The notes: a model not told the origin generated them from the letters alone. Shown: positions 49,259 to 58,577, numbered from the stretch's first letter. The stretch is 64,000 nt of DNA from Rhodovulum sp. 12E13 (GCF_003340565.1 NZ_QPLK01000003.1:124001-188000); one strand, 5' to 3'. Program-made: numbers and translations.

Positions 49259-50479
49259 ATGCTACGCCAAACCGCGTCCGCGCTGGGGCTGACCGCGGCG
49301 ATCGCCGCCGCCCCCGTTCTCGCGCAGGACAAGGTCGAGGAAGGGCCCGAGGAGCGGCCCGACGTCGAGCCCGCCTTCGCCGAGCAGACCAACGCCCCCG
49401 CCCTCGACAGCGATGTCGAGATCGCCACGCAGACCATCGCGGGCGACCTCGTGCATCCCTGGGGCATCGCCGTGCTTCCGGGCGATGCGGGCTATCTCGT
49501 GACCGAGCGGCCCGGCCGGCTGCGCCACGTCGCCCGGGACGGCACCCTCTCGCAGCCTGTCGAGGGCGTGCCGGAGGTCTACAACGAGGAACAGGGCGGC
49601 CTCCTCGACGTGACGCTCGCGCCCGACTTCGACGAGAGCCGCCGCGTCTACCTGACCTATGCCAAGCCGATGGGCGACGGCATGTCGGGCACGGCAGCGG
49701 CCTATGGCACGCTGAGCGAGGACCGCACAAGGCTGACGGACGTGCAGGAGATCTTCACGCAGGAGCCGCCGTCGCCCACGCCGATGCATTACGGCTCGCG
49801 GCTGGTGTTCGACGGCGAGGGCCATCTCTACATCACGACGGGCGAGCACTTCACCGAGGAAGAGCGTCACTACGCCCAGGACATGGACAAGACCTACGGC
49901 AAGGTCGTGCGCCTGACGCCCGAGGGCGAGGTGCCCGAGGGCAACCCCTTCGCGGGCCAAGGCACGCCTCAGGAACAGATCTGGTCGCTCGGCCACCGCA
50001 ACATCCAGGGCGCCGCGATGCGGCCCGGAACGGACGAGTTCTGGATTATCGAGCACGGCCCCGCCGGCGGAGACGAGCTGAACCTGATCAAGGCCGGCGC
50101 CAACTACGGCTGGCCCGAAGTGACCTACGGCAAGAATTACGACGGCTCGCCGGTCACGGGCGGCGACTACCGCCACGAGGAAGCCGGCTTCACTCCGCCC
50201 CGCTACTACTGGGATCCGGTGATCGCGCCGGGCGACATGACGTTCTATCAGGGCGAGCTGTTCGCCGAGTGGCAGGGCGACGTGCTCGCCTCGGGCCTGG
50301 TCTCGGGCGGACTTGCCCGGCTCGAACTCGATGGCCCGACCGTCGTGGGCGAAGATCGCCACGTCTCCGACCTCGGCCGCGTCCGCGACGTGGCGATCGA
50401 CCAGGACGGCTCGATCCTCGTCATCACCGATTACGAGGACGGGCGTCTCGTCCGCCTCACCCCGCAATCGGCGTCGTGA
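49259..50479 (+). CDS. PQQ-dependent sugar dehydrogenase (aldose dehydrogenase family), exported
   Basis: A 406-aa protein with a signal peptide (LRQTASALGLTAAIAAAPVL, ending AQ). The rest is a soluble quinoprotein glucose dehydrogenase-type beta-propeller: LVHPWGIAVLPGDAGYLVTE, EEQGGLLDVTLAPDFDESRR, SPTPMHYGSRLVFDGEGHLY, SLGHRNIQGAAMRPGTDEFW, IIEHGPAGGDELNLIKAGAN and YGWPEVTYGKNYDGSPVTGG. It oxidises sugars in the periplasm, probably with PQQ. AAGGAG lies 7 bases before ATG 49259. It stands alone after the ribosomal operon. Confidence 0.93.
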   Translation: MLRQTASALGLTAAIAAAPVLAQDKVEEGPEERPDVEPAFAEQTNAPALDSDVEIATQTIAGDLVHPWGIAVLPGDAGYLVTERPGRLRHVARDGTLSQPVEGVPEVYNEEQGGLLDVTLAPDFDESRRVYLTYAKPMGDGMSGTAAAYGTLSEDRTRLTDVQEIFTQEPPSPTPMHYGSRLVFDGEGHLYITTGEHFTEEERHYAQDMDKTYGKVVRLTPEGEVPEGNPFAGQGTPQEQIWSLGHRNIQGAAMRPGTDEFWIIEHGPAGGDELNLIKAGANYGWPEVTYGKNYDGSPVTGGDYRHEEAGFTPPRYYWDPVIAPGDMTFYQGELFAEWQGDVLASGLVSGGLARLELDGPTVVGEDRHVSDLGRVRDVAIDQDGSILVITDYEDGRLVRLTPQSAS

Positions 50480-50525
50480 GGGGCGTTGTGCGCCGGGCCC
50501 CGGATGGCCCGGCGCCTGCCATCGC

Positions 50526-50978
50526 TCACGGCCCGCAGCGCTGCATCACCTCGTTCGGCACGAAGCTCTCTTCGGAGTCCGAGCGCACGAAGAGGTCGCC
50601 GCCGGTCAGTCGCTCCAGCGACAGAGTCCGCGGCCCCTGGTGGCGCGTGTCGATTCGGCAGGTCGAGAGCGGCACCAGAAGCCGGCCGCCCTCCCACGTC
50701 ATCTTGCCGATGCTCTCGCACAGGACAGGCCCTATCTGGATGCCCACCGCCGAGATCACCAGCAGGTCGTCGACACTGTCGGTGCCGCACCGGCCTGGCG
50801 CGGCGTAGCGCCCGATCAGGTTGTCGCGGAAGTAGGGCTCCGGCAGGGGCTCCTCCGAGATATCACCCGGCAGCGCCGACCACGGCGCGGAGTCATCGCC
50901 GCCATCCTGGGCGGCTGCGCCGAGCGGAAGGGCCACGAGAGCCGCAGCGGCGGCGGCGGCGAAACGTCTTGTTGGCAT
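50526..50978 (-). CDS. Small exported protein, hypothetical
   Basis: A 150-aa protein with a clear signal peptide (PTRRFAAAAAAALVALPLGA, cleavage near AAAQ). The mature part has four cysteines (GRCGTDSVDD, GPVLCESIGK, LSTCRIDTRH, MQRCGP), probably two disulfides. No family recognised. AAGGAGG lies 9 bases before ATG 50978. It is on the strand of tig, behind the tig terminator, so probably separately transcribed. Confidence 0.75.
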   Translation of the reverse strand: MPTRRFAAAAAAALVALPLGAAAQDGGDDSAPWSALPGDISEEPLPEPYFRDNLIGRYAAPGRCGTDSVDDLLVISAVGIQIGPVLCESIGKMTWEGGRLLVPLSTCRIDTRHQGPRTLSLERLTGGDLFVRSDSEESFVPNEVMQRCGP

Positions 50979-51051
50979 GGGCAATGGCCTCCTTTTCTTC
51001 GCAGGGAAACGCGCGCCGCCCGGTTTCGTTCGCTTGCCCCGAACGCCCATG

Positions 51052-51076
51052 AAAAAGGGCCGCCCGAAGGCGGCCC
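51052..51076 (-). terminator. Intrinsic terminator downstream of tig
   Basis: On the minus strand GGGCCGCC-TTCG-GGCGGCCC forms an 8-bp stem with a stable UUCG-type loop and is followed by TTTTTC. It starts 34 bases after the tig stop. Confidence 0.85.
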
Positions 51077-51109
51077 CAATGTCTGTCGGTCCGATCGGGG
51101 AACGTTGGG

Positions 51110-52435
51110 TCACTCGTCCTCGAGCTTGTCCACCGCTTCCTTCAGGGTGTCCTTGTCGACCTCCCTTTCCTCGATCTCGGCCATCTCGAAGATGTAGTCG
51201 ACCACCTTGTCCTCGAACAGCGGCGCGCGGATCTGCTGCTGCGCCTGCGGGTTCTTCTGCACGAACTCGAAGAAGGCCCGCTCCTGACCGGGATATTGCC
51301 GCGCCTGATTCATCAGCGCCTGCGTCATCTCGGCGTCGGTCACCTCGACCTCCTTCTGGCGACCGAGCTCGGCCAGCAGAAGCCCCAGCTTCACCCGTCG
51401 CTCGGCGAGCTTGACGTGCTCGTCGGTCGGCTCGATCTCGGGGTGGTCGTGGCCCTGCACGTCGGGGTTGTCCTCGTGCCAGAGCTGGTGGGCGATCTGC
51501 TTGGCCTCGGCGTCGACCAGCGTCGGCGGCAGGTCAAAGCTCACCTGCTCGTCGAGCGCGTCGAGCAGGTGCCGCTTCATCACCGCCCGTGCGGCATTAC
51601 CGTATTCCGACTCGAGCCGCTCGCGGATCTGCCCCTTGAGCGCCTCGAGATCCTCGGCGCCGAACTGCTTGGCGAGATCATCGTCGATCTCGGCCTTCGC
51701 CGGGGCCTTGACCGCCTTGATCGTGCAGTCGAAGACCACATCGCGCCCCTTCAGGTGCTCGGCCCCGTAATCCTCGGGGAAGGTGACCTGCACCTCGGTC
51801 TCGTCACCGGCGGTCACGCCGACCAGCTTCTCCTCGAACCCGGGGATGAACTGGCCCGAGCCGAGCACGAGCGGGAAATCCTCGGCCGCGCCGCCCTCGA
51901 AGGCCTCGCCGTCGAGCTTGCCGACGAAGTCGAGCACCACCTGGTCGCCCTCTTCCGCGGCGCCGTCCTTGTCCTCGAAATTCTTCGCCTGCTCGGCCAG
52001 CCCCTCGAGCGCCTCCTGGATATCCTCGTCGGTGGCCTTGACGACCAGCTTCTCGAGCTTGAGCCCCGACAGGTCCGGCTCGTCGATCTCGGGCAGCTTC
52101 TCGTACTGCATCGAGACGACCACGTCGTCGCCTTCCTGCCAGTTCTCGCCCACCATCTCGACCTGCGGCTGCAGCGCGGGGCGGTCGCCCGTTTCCTCGA
52201 GGTGCCTGTTCATCGCGCCGTCGACGGCTTCCTGCATGGCTTCGCCCAGAAGGCGCGTGCCGAACTGCTTCTTCAAGAGCGCCAGGGGCACCTTGCCCTT
52301 GCGAAAGCCCTTCATCTCCACCTCTGGCTGGGCCTCGCGCAGCTTGGCGTCGACCTTCTCGTCCAGCTCGGCGGCGGGGATGGTGATGTGATAGGCCCGC
52401 TTCAGCCCCTCGTTGACGGTCTCCGTCACCTGCAT
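51110..52435 (-). CDS. tig: Trigger factor
   Basis: A 441-aa ribosome-bound chaperone and prolyl isomerase. The ribosome-binding motif is [17 protein letters not shown] (near residues 43-59). The PPIase domain (about 150-245) has [20 protein letters not shown] and [20 protein letters not shown]. The C-terminal arms extend to an acidic end ([20 protein letters not shown]). It acts on nascent chains at the exit tunnel. tRNA-Leu lies 30 bases upstream on the same strand. Confidence 0.98.
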   Translation of the reverse strand: MQVTETVNEGLKRAYHITIPAAELDEKVDAKLREAQPEVEMKGFRKGKVPLALLKKQFGTRLLGEAMQEAVDGAMNRHLEETGDRPALQPQVEMVGENWQEGDDVVVSMQYEKLPEIDEPDLSGLKLEKLVVKATDEDIQEALEGLAEQAKNFEDKDGAAEEGDQVVLDFVGKLDGEAFEGGAAEDFPLVLGSGQFIPGFEEKLVGVTAGDETEVQVTFPEDYGAEHLKGRDVVFDCTIKAVKAPAKAEIDDDLAKQFGAEDLEALKGQIRERLESEYGNAARAVMKRHLLDALDEQVSFDLPPTLVDAEAKQIAHQLWHEDNPDVQGHDHPEIEPTDEHVKLAERRVKLGLLLAELGRQKEVEVTDAEMTQALMNQARQYPGQERAFFEFVQKNPQAQQQIRAPLFEDKVVDYIFEMAEIEEREVDKDTLKEAVDKLEDE

Positions 52436-52465
52436 CGCGTCTCGTCCTTCTCGTCAAACCCTTCG

Positions 52466-52551
52466 GTGGTGCGGGTGGAGGGACTCGAACCCCCACGCCT
52501 CGCGGCGCTTGGACCTAAACCAAGTGCGTCTACCAGTTCCGCCACACCCGC
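52466..52551 (-). tRNA. tRNA-Leu (anticodon UAG)
   Basis: Read on the minus strand the 86 bases fold as a class II tRNA: acceptor GCGGGTG/CACCCGC, D arm TGGCGGAACTGGTAGACGCA, anticodon stem CTTGG with loop TTTAGGT (anticodon TAG) and CCAAG, a long variable arm (CGCCGCGAGGCG) as in leucine tRNAs, T arm GGGGGTTCGAGTCCCTC, and an encoded CCA end. It reads CUN leucine codons. Confidence 0.97.
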
Positions 52552-52642
52552 AAGCAAGGCGGGCGGCCCCGGCAGGGGCCGCCCAGATTGGCGGTGTCCT
52601 TATCAAGGCCGTCCCGGCGATGCGAGAGCGAAAACGAAGGCG

Positions 52643-53800
52643 TCAAGCCGTCACGTCATGCCCGTAGAGCCAGTCGAACCGCCCCAGCACCGCGCCCGGC
52701 GCGAGCCGGTCGGCCGCGCGGAGCGCGGCGTGCGCCGCGGCCGCCCGCGCCCCCCGCAGGTGATAGTTGCGCGCGTTCGCCGTCGCCGCGTCGACGATCC
52801 GCAGGGTGCGGGGGCGGCGCACCCCCTGCCAGGCCGCGAGTGCCGCCGCATCGCCGTCGTGCGCGTCGAGCGTCGCGGCGAGCGTCCAAGCATCCTCCAG
52901 CGCCATGCACGCGCCTTGCGCGAGGAACGGCAGCGTCGGGTGCGCCGCATCGCCGAGGATCGCCACGCCGGGGGCGTGCCACCGCCCCGCGACGGGGTGC
53001 CGGAACAGGCCCCAGAGCATGCAGCGCTCCACCCTGCCCAGCCACTCCCGCACCGACCCGCCGAAGTCGCGGAAGGCCGCGCGCAACTCGTCGGGGTCGC
53101 CCGCGTTGTGCCAGCCCTCTTCGGCCCACTCGGCCCGCTCCTCCACCGCCACGATGTTGAGCAGCCGCCCGCCCCGCAGCGGATAGGCGACGAGGTGCCG
53201 CCCCGGCCCCATGAAGACCTGCGCCTCCGAAGCCACGCCCTCGGGGCACGGGATCAGCGCGCGCCATGCCACCTGCCCCGTGAAGCGCGGCCGCGCCTCT
53301 CCCACGAGCTCCGCCCTGACCCGGCTGTGCAGGCCGTCGGCACCGACGAGCAGGCCGGGCCGCAACGCGCCGCCGTCGGCCATCCGCACCGTCGCGCCCC
53401 GCTCGCCCAGCGTCAGCGCCTCGACCCGCGCGCCGAGCTCGATCGTCACGCCAGCCTCGCGCGCGCCCCGTTCGAGCACCGCGATCAGGTCGGCCCGGTG
53501 GACCAGCGCAAACCGCCCCCGCCCGGCCAGCGCCATCCGCAGCACCCGCCGCCCCGCCGCGTCGCGCAGCACCACCGCCGCGCTCTCGCCCGATGCCGCG
53601 CGGAACGCCTCGCCCAGCCCCAGCGCGTCGATCACGCGGCCACCGTTGGGCGAGACCTGCAGCCCCGCGCCCACCTCCGAGATTGCCGGCGCCTGCTCCA
53701 GCACCGTCACCCGCGCGCCCCGGAGCGCGAGCGCCCGCGCCGCGGCAAGCCCCGCGACGCCGCCGCCCGCCACGGTCACGTCGCGCCCGTTCACCCCCAT
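52643..53800 (-). CDS. FAD-dependent monooxygenase (salicylate hydroxylase-like)
   Basis: A 385-aa flavoprotein of the aromatic hydroxylase class. FAD motif VTVAGGGVAGLAAARALALR (residues 8-27), LLVGADGLHSRVRAEL (DG motif near 158), and GVAILGDAAHPTLPFLAQGA (GD motif near 285) are present. It should use NAD(P)H and oxygen on an aromatic-like substrate that cannot be named. ATG 53800 is preferred; the in-frame ATG 18 bases upstream lies within the dksA terminator region. It is isolated on the strand of dksA. Confidence 0.9.
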   Translation of the reverse strand: MGVNGRDVTVAGGGVAGLAAARALALRGARVTVLEQAPAISEVGAGLQVSPNGGRVIDALGLGEAFRAASGESAAVVLRDAAGRRVLRMALAGRGRFALVHRADLIAVLERGAREAGVTIELGARVEALTLGERGATVRMADGGALRPGLLVGADGLHSRVRAELVGEARPRFTGQVAWRALIPCPEGVASEAQVFMGPGRHLVAYPLRGGRLLNIVAVEERAEWAEEGWHNAGDPDELRAAFRDFGGSVREWLGRVERCMLWGLFRHPVAGRWHAPGVAILGDAAHPTLPFLAQGACMALEDAWTLAATLDAHDGDAAALAAWQGVRRPRTLRIVDAATANARNYHLRGARAAAAHAALRAADRLAPGAVLGRFDWLYGHDVTA

Positions 53801-53816
53801 CCCGGCCCCCGAACGC

Positions 53817-53843
53817 AAAGCGCCGGAGCCTCGGCCCCGGCGC
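53817..53843 (-). terminator. Hairpin downstream of dksA
   Basis: On the minus strand GCGCCGG pairs with CCGGCGC (7 bp, 10-base loop) and is followed by TTTGC, 25 bases after the dksA stop. A plausible, moderately strong terminator. Confidence 0.6.
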
Positions 53844-53867
53844 CTCGTCTTTCCCGACGTTCCGGCA

Positions 53868-54290
53868 TCAATCGTCCCGGTGCACCTTTTCGCGGCGCTC
53901 GTGCCGCTCCTGCGCCTCGAGGCTCAGCGTCGTGGTCGGCCGCGCATCGAGCCGCTTCAGCGAGATCGGCTCGCCCGTGTCCCGACAGTAGCCGTATTCG
54001 CCCTCCTCGATGCGCCGCAGCGCCGAGTCCACCTTGGCGACCAGCTTGCGCTGCCGGTCGCGGATGCGCAGCTCCAGTGCGCGGTCGGTCTCCTCGCTCG
54101 CACGGTCGGCAATGTCGGGAATGTTGCGGGAACCGTCCTGCAGACCCTCCAGCGTCGTGCGCGTCTCCTCCAGAAGCTCGGCCTTGATCTTCAACAGCTT
54201 GCGCCGGAAATATTCCAGCTGTCGTTCGTTCATGAAGGGCTCGTCCTCGGCCGGACGATAATCTGCCGGTAGAAATACTTCCTGCTTCAC
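53868..54290 (-). CDS. dksA: RNA polymerase-binding protein DksA (zinc-less form)
   Basis: A 140-aa DksA: FLPADYRPAEDEPFMNERQL, a coiled-coil LLKIKAELLEETRTTLEGLQ with the tip residues DIADRASEETDRAL, and the globular end YGYCRDTGEPISLKRLDARP. In the zinc finger only one of the four cysteines remains (C-T-T-A pattern), as in other Rhodobacter DksA proteins. It should bind RNA polymerase with ppGpp in the stringent response. The start is GTG at 54290 (GAGAGGG upstream), giving the conserved beginning (V/M)KQEVFLP. A hairpin terminator follows. Confidence 0.95.
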   Translation of the reverse strand: MKQEVFLPADYRPAEDEPFMNERQLEYFRRKLLKIKAELLEETRTTLEGLQDGSRNIPDIADRASEETDRALELRIRDRQRKLVAKVDSALRRIEEGEYGYCRDTGEPISLKRLDARPTTTLSLEAQERHERREKVHRDD

Positions 54291-54550
54291 GCCTGATCCC
54301 TCTCGCTCGCCCGCCCCATCAGAACCGGGGAGAGCGGTCTCGGGCGCCCCCTCACCGGCATGCGTCCTCGAAACAGGCAACTGGCCTCGCATGGGGGGCC
54401 TCATACTGCATGGCCTTGCCCTTGTCACGCCCGTTCGGAAGCTATTTCATCGCCTTACATGACATGGCCCGGCGGGCTTGCACCCCCCGCCGCGGTCGGG
54501 CAGCCTGCGGCCCGCCGCGCGCCGAAACCAGCCGGGAGCTATGGCCTTCG

Positions 54551-55405
54551 ATGAGCGTCACCACGCAGTTCGCCTCGACCGACACCTACATCGTCCCCGA
54601 CGACCTCGCCGTCGCCGTCAACGCCGCCGTCACGCTCGAGCGGCCACTGCTGGTCAAGGGCGAGCCAGGCACCGGCAAGACCGAACTCGCCCGCCAGGTC
54701 GCCCTCTCGCTGGGCCTGCCGCTGGTCGAATGGCACATCAAGTCGACGACCCGCGCCCATCAGGGCCTATACGAATACGACGCCGTCTCGCGCCTCCGCG
54801 ACAGCCAGCTCGGCGACGAGCGGGTGCACGACATCGCCAACTACATCCGCCGCGGCAAGCTGTGGGAGGCGTTCGCCGCAGAGCGCAAGGTGGTGCTGCT
54901 GATCGACGAGATCGACAAGGCCGACATCGAGTTCCCCAACGACCTGCTGCAGGAGCTCGACCGGATGGAGTTCCACGTCTACGAGACGGGCGAGACGATC
55001 CGGGCGCGGCACCGCCCCGTCGTCGTCATCACGTTCAACAACGAGAAAGAACTGCCCGACGCCTTCCTGCGCCGCTGCTTCTTCCACTACATCCGCTTCC
55101 CCGACATGGAGACGATGAAGCGCATCGTCGAGGTGCACCATCCCGGCATCCGGGAGCGGCTGCTGACGGTGGCGTTGACGCAGTTCTACGAGATCCGCGA
55201 GCAGGCGGGCCTGAAGAAGAAGCCCTCGACCTCCGAGGTGCTCGACTGGCTCAAGCTGCTGCTTGCCGAGGATCTCGACGCCGACGCCCTGCGCGCCGAC
55301 CCGGCCGCCGCGCTGCCCCGCCTGCACGGGGCGCTTCTGAAGAACGAGCAGGACGTCGCCCTGTTCGAGCGGCTGGCCTTCATGGCCCGCCGCGAGCAAC
55401 GCTAG
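54551..55405 (+). CDS. MoxR family AAA+ ATPase
   Basis: A 284-aa ATPase with Walker A GEPGTGKT (residues 37-44), Walker B LLIDEID (116-122), and the MoxR sensor FNNEKELPDAFLRRCFFHYI (near 195). MoxR ATPases remodel or activate enzymes and usually work with a von Willebrand factor A (CoxE-like) partner encoded downstream; here the next gene is on the other strand 42 bases after the stop. ATG 54551 follows GGGAGCTATGGCCTTCG; the spacing to GGGAG is long. It diverges from dksA. Confidence 0.9.
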   Translation: MSVTTQFASTDTYIVPDDLAVAVNAAVTLERPLLVKGEPGTGKTELARQVALSLGLPLVEWHIKSTTRAHQGLYEYDAVSRLRDSQLGDERVHDIANYIRRGKLWEAFAAERKVVLLIDEIDKADIEFPNDLLQELDRMEFHVYETGETIRARHRPVVVITFNNEKELPDAFLRRCFFHYIRFPDMETMKRIVEVHHPGIRERLLTVALTQFYEIREQAGLKKKPSTSEVLDWLKLLLAEDLDADALRADPAAALPRLHGALLKNEQDVALFERLAFMARREQR

Positions 55406-55447
55406 GCCCGCCGCGCGCAACGCTCGCCGGCGCGGCAGCCCGCCAGC

Positions 55448-56287
55448 CTACCCGTCGATGCGCGCCCCCATCTCGGCCAGCGCGCGCTGGTAGACGCTCG
55501 CGGCGTTCCACTCCTGCAACACGCGGAAGTTGTGGGTGCCCGGCTGATAGCTCTCTCCGGGCCGCCATCCCTTGCGCCGCAGGTAGTTGGCGGTCGAGGC
55601 GAGCGCGTCGGCCTGGTCGGTCAGGTCGACCCGTCCGTCGCCATTGGCGTCCTGACCGTAGGTCAGCGCATTGCCCGGCAGGAACTGCGTATGCCCGAGT
55701 TCGCCATGCCTTGCCCCGATCGTGCCGGCCGACATCATGCCCCGGTCGATCATCTTGAGCGCGCCGATCAGATGGGGCGTGAAGAACTCCGGCCGGCGGC
55801 AATCGTAGGCGAGCGTCGCCGTCGCGTTGAGCACGTTCGAATCGCCCATGAACCGGCCGAAGCCGGTCTCCATACCGTGGATGGCGATGATCACGCCCGC
55901 CGGCACCCCGTAGGCCCGCTCGAGCGAGCCGTAGAAGTTGGGGCTCTGTGCGAGCCGCTGCCGGCCCTGGCGCGCGATCACGTCACAGCCGCGCTTGGCG
56001 CAGAACTCGTCGTAGCTCAGGCGAAAGCTGAGCTGGTTGCGGTCGGCCCGGATCGTGGCGCTGGCATAGCGCGTGCCCATCAGCGCCTCGATGCCCCTCT
56101 GGCTCACCCCCGCCGCCGCCGCCTCGCGCGCAAAGTCCTGCTTCCACGCCTCGAAGCCCGACGCATCGTCGCCGCACGGGGCCGCATGCGCGGCGGTGGC
56201 GAGCAGCGCCGTGCCGAGCAGCGCGCTCAGACACAGGGCGGCAGCGAGGCCGGCACGCCGACGCGGGGTCTGCAACTCGGGATGCAT
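55448..56287 (-). CDS. Lytic murein transglycosylase (MltB-like)
   Basis: A 279-aa exported protein with a signal sequence (LAAALCLSALLGTALLATAA). The SLT-type domain of the MltB family has GSLERAYGVPAGVIIAIHGM and ETGFGRFMGDSNVLNATATL, in which the glutamate of GMETGFG is catalytic, then GELGHTQFLPGNALTYGQDA and NGDGRVDLTDQADALASTAN. It cuts peptidoglycan in the periplasm. GGAGGAG lies 5 bases before ATG 56287. It converges with the MoxR gene. Confidence 0.93.
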   Translation of the reverse strand: MHPELQTPRRRAGLAAALCLSALLGTALLATAAHAAPCGDDASGFEAWKQDFAREAAAAGVSQRGIEALMGTRYASATIRADRNQLSFRLSYDEFCAKRGCDVIARQGRQRLAQSPNFYGSLERAYGVPAGVIIAIHGMETGFGRFMGDSNVLNATATLAYDCRRPEFFTPHLIGALKMIDRGMMSAGTIGARHGELGHTQFLPGNALTYGQDANGDGRVDLTDQADALASTANYLRRKGWRPGESYQPGTHNFRVLQEWNAASVYQRALAEMGARIDG

Positions 56288-56359
56288 GGGTCTCCTCCCC
56301 CTCTGGAACGCGCGCAAGACTACCCGACATGCCCCCCGATCCAAAGCCGCCGATGGTCC

Positions 56360-57040
56360 TCAGCCGAGGTCGAGCCCGATCGGCGCGGCGAGGTGCCCCT
56401 CCTTGACCCAGAGCCGCGCGCCCTCCGGCCCGGCGACGGCCTCGAGCCGCCCGGCCGCCGGCAGCCGCAGCCAGTCCCACGGGCCCATCGCGGCGCCGCC
56501 CTCGGAATACCCCCCCTCGAGCACGAACAGCTCGGCCCCGCCCGGCAACTCTCGCTTCACCTCGGCCCCCGGCGCCCAGACCTCCAGCCGCACGGCCTCG
56601 CGCGTGTCGCGGTGCAGCACTTGCGCCGCGACGCCCGGCTGATCGCCTGCGGGCGCCGCGCGCGTCGGGTCGAGCCGGGTCTGCACGAGGGTGCGGTCGG
56701 ACGGGTCGAACTGGTGGAGCTTGACGAGGATCACCGCGCCCTCGGCCGCCGCCGGCCGGTGCGACGTGCCAGGCGGGTTGCGAACGTAGGCGCCCGCGGG
56801 AAAATCGCCGTCCTCGTCCTGGAACGTGCCCTCGAGCACCAGGTATTCCTCCCCCCCGTCGTGGGTGTGCGGGGAAAAGGCCGAGCCCGGCGCGAAACGC
56901 ACCAGCGATGTCGCGCGTGCCACCTCGTCGCCCAGCCGGTCGAGCATCCGCCGCTCGACCCCGGTCGAGGGGCTGCCCACCCACGCGCCCTCGGCGAACC
57001 GCACCCGCGCCGGCCGGTCGAACTCCGCGTTGATCCGCAT
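56360..57040 (-). CDS. Cupin protein, ChrR-like
   Basis: A 226-aa bicupin. The first cupin (about residues 25-115) has SPHTHDGGEEYLVLEGTFQD, with metal-ligand His and Glu residues, then FPAGAYVRNPPGTSHRPAAA. The second (about 135-220) is degenerate, VWAPGAEVKRELPGGAELFV. It resembles the ChrR anti-sigma factor cupin, without the N-terminal zinc domain and with no sigma factor gene beside it, so it is probably an enzyme or sensor of unknown substrate. GGGAGA lies 5 bases before ATG 57040. It diverges from the sulfhydrylase gene. Confidence 0.88.
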   Translation of the reverse strand: MRINAEFDRPARVRFAEGAWVGSPSTGVERRMLDRLGDEVARATSLVRFAPGSAFSPHTHDGGEEYLVLEGTFQDEDGDFPAGAYVRNPPGTSHRPAAAEGAVILVKLHQFDPSDRTLVQTRLDPTRAAPAGDQPGVAAQVLHRDTREAVRLEVWAPGAEVKRELPGGAELFVLEGGYSEGGAAMGPWDWLRLPAAGRLEAVAGPEGARLWVKEGHLAAPIGLDLG

Positions 57041-57228
57041 GTCGGTCTCCCTTCGCGATTCCGTCCCGCGTCCTATCCCTGATCGCGACCAATGTCCCGT
57101 CCCGGCACGGGGCGCGCAAACGGCGGTCCCGAATCGCGGGCCGCGGCGCCGGTTGCGGCCCGCGCGCCATTGCCGCCGCCTGCCCCCTCCCGTAGCGTAC
57201 GCGCAAAACGTATCCGAGGGAGGCCCCC

Positions 57229-58530
57229 ATGCCTGACACGCCCAGCTACGGCTTCGACACGCTGCAGATCCACGCCGGGGCGCGCCCCGACCCGGCTACA
57301 GGCGCGCGGCAGACGCCGATCTACCAGACCACGGCCTACGTCTTCCGCGACGCCGAGCACGCCGCCGCCCTGTTCAACCTGCAGGAAGTCGGCTTCATCT
57401 ATTCGCGCCTGACCAACCCCACCGTCGCCGTCCTGCAGGAGCGGATGGCGACGCTCGAGGGGGGCGCGGGCGCGGTCTGCTGCTCGTCGGGGCACGCCGC
57501 GCAGATCATGGCGCTGTTCCCGCTGATGGGGCCGGGGCTCAACGTGGTCGCCTCGACCCGCCTCTACGGCGGAACGGTCACCCAGTTCAGCCAGACCATC
57601 AAGCGCTTCGGCTGGTCGGCCCGGTTCGTCGACACCGACGACCTCGACGCGGTCAAGGCGGCCATCGACGACGACACGCGCGCCATTTTCTGCGAATCCA
57701 TCGCCAATCCGGGCGGTTACGTCACGGACCTCGACGCGATGGCGAAGATCGCCGACGAGGCCGGGCTGCCGCTGATCGTCGACAACACGTCGGCCACCCC
57801 CTACCTGTGCCGCCCCATCGAGCACGGCGCGACGCTGGTCGTCCACTCGCTCACCAAGTTCCTCACCGGCAACGGCACCGTGACAGGCGGCGTGATCGTC
57901 GACTCGGGCAAGTTCGACTGGGCCGCCTCCGGCAAGTTCCCCTCGCTCAGCGAAGCCGAGCCCGCCTATCACGGCCTGAAGTTCGCCGAGACGTTCGGGC
58001 CTCTCGCCTTCACCTTCCACGGCATCGCCGTGGGCCTGCGCGACCTGGGCATGACGCTCAACCCGCAGGCGGCCCACTACACCCTGCTCGGCATCGAGAC
58101 GCTCTCGCTGCGCATGCAGAGGCATGTCGAGAACGCGGTAAAGGTGGCGACATGGCTCGAAAACGACCCGCGCGTCGAGTCGGTCACCTATGCCGGTCTG
58201 CCGTCGTCGCCCTATCACGCGAGGGTCGCCAGCATCTGCCCCAGGGGCGCCGGCGCGCTCTTCACCTTCGCGCTGAAGGGCGGCTTTGACGCCTGCGTGC
58301 GGCTGGTCGACAACGTCGAGATCTTCAGCCACGTCGCCAATCTCGGCGACACCCGCTCGCTGATCATCCACTCGGCCTCGACCACCCACCGACAGCTCAC
58401 GCCGGAACAGCAGGTGGCAGCCGGCGCCGCGCCCAACGTGGTGCGCCTCTCCATCGGGATCGAGGATGCCGACGACCTGATCGCCGATCTCGACCAGGCG
58501 CTCGGCAAGGCCGTCGCGCAGGCCGCCTGA
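57229..58530 (+). CDS. O-acetylhomoserine aminocarboxypropyltransferase (sulfhydrylase)
   Basis: A 433-aa PLP enzyme of the Cys/Met metabolism family. The opening YGFDTLQIHAGARPDPATGA is typical of MetY, followed by QTPIYQTTAYVFRDAEHAAA, GFIYSRLTNPTVAVLQERMA and the PLP lysine (residue 210) in VVHSLTKFLTGNGTVTGG. It makes homocysteine from O-acetylhomoserine and sulfide. With cysE and the molybdoenzyme, it is one of three sulfur-metabolism functions in the window. GGGAGG lies 6 bases before ATG. No regulator lies nearby. Confidence 0.95.
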   Translation: MPDTPSYGFDTLQIHAGARPDPATGARQTPIYQTTAYVFRDAEHAAALFNLQEVGFIYSRLTNPTVAVLQERMATLEGGAGAVCCSSGHAAQIMALFPLMGPGLNVVASTRLYGGTVTQFSQTIKRFGWSARFVDTDDLDAVKAAIDDDTRAIFCESIANPGGYVTDLDAMAKIADEAGLPLIVDNTSATPYLCRPIEHGATLVVHSLTKFLTGNGTVTGGVIVDSGKFDWAASGKFPSLSEAEPAYHGLKFAETFGPLAFTFHGIAVGLRDLGMTLNPQAAHYTLLGIETLSLRMQRHVENAVKVATWLENDPRVESVTYAGLPSSPYHARVASICPRGAGALFTFALKGGFDACVRLVDNVEIFSHVANLGDTRSLIIHSASTTHRQLTPEQQVAAGAAPNVVRLSIGIEDADDLIADLDQALGKAVAQAA

Positions 58531-58544
58531 GGCGAGACGCGCAA

Positions 58545-58571
58545 GGCCGCCGGGGCGCAGACCCGGCGGCC
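58545..58571. terminator. Bidirectional hairpin between two converging genes
   Basis: GGCCGCCGGG (58545-58554) pairs perfectly with CCCGGCGGCC (58562-58571) over a 7-base loop, in the 47-base gap between the sulfhydrylase and SIMPL genes. No T run is present on either side. Confidence 0.6.
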
Positions 58572-58577
58572 GCCAGC

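Noticed and set aside
51296-54187. A 963-codon open frame on the plus strand
   Set aside because: Runs antisense through tig, the tRNA-Leu gene and the monooxygenase gene, which are all well supported.
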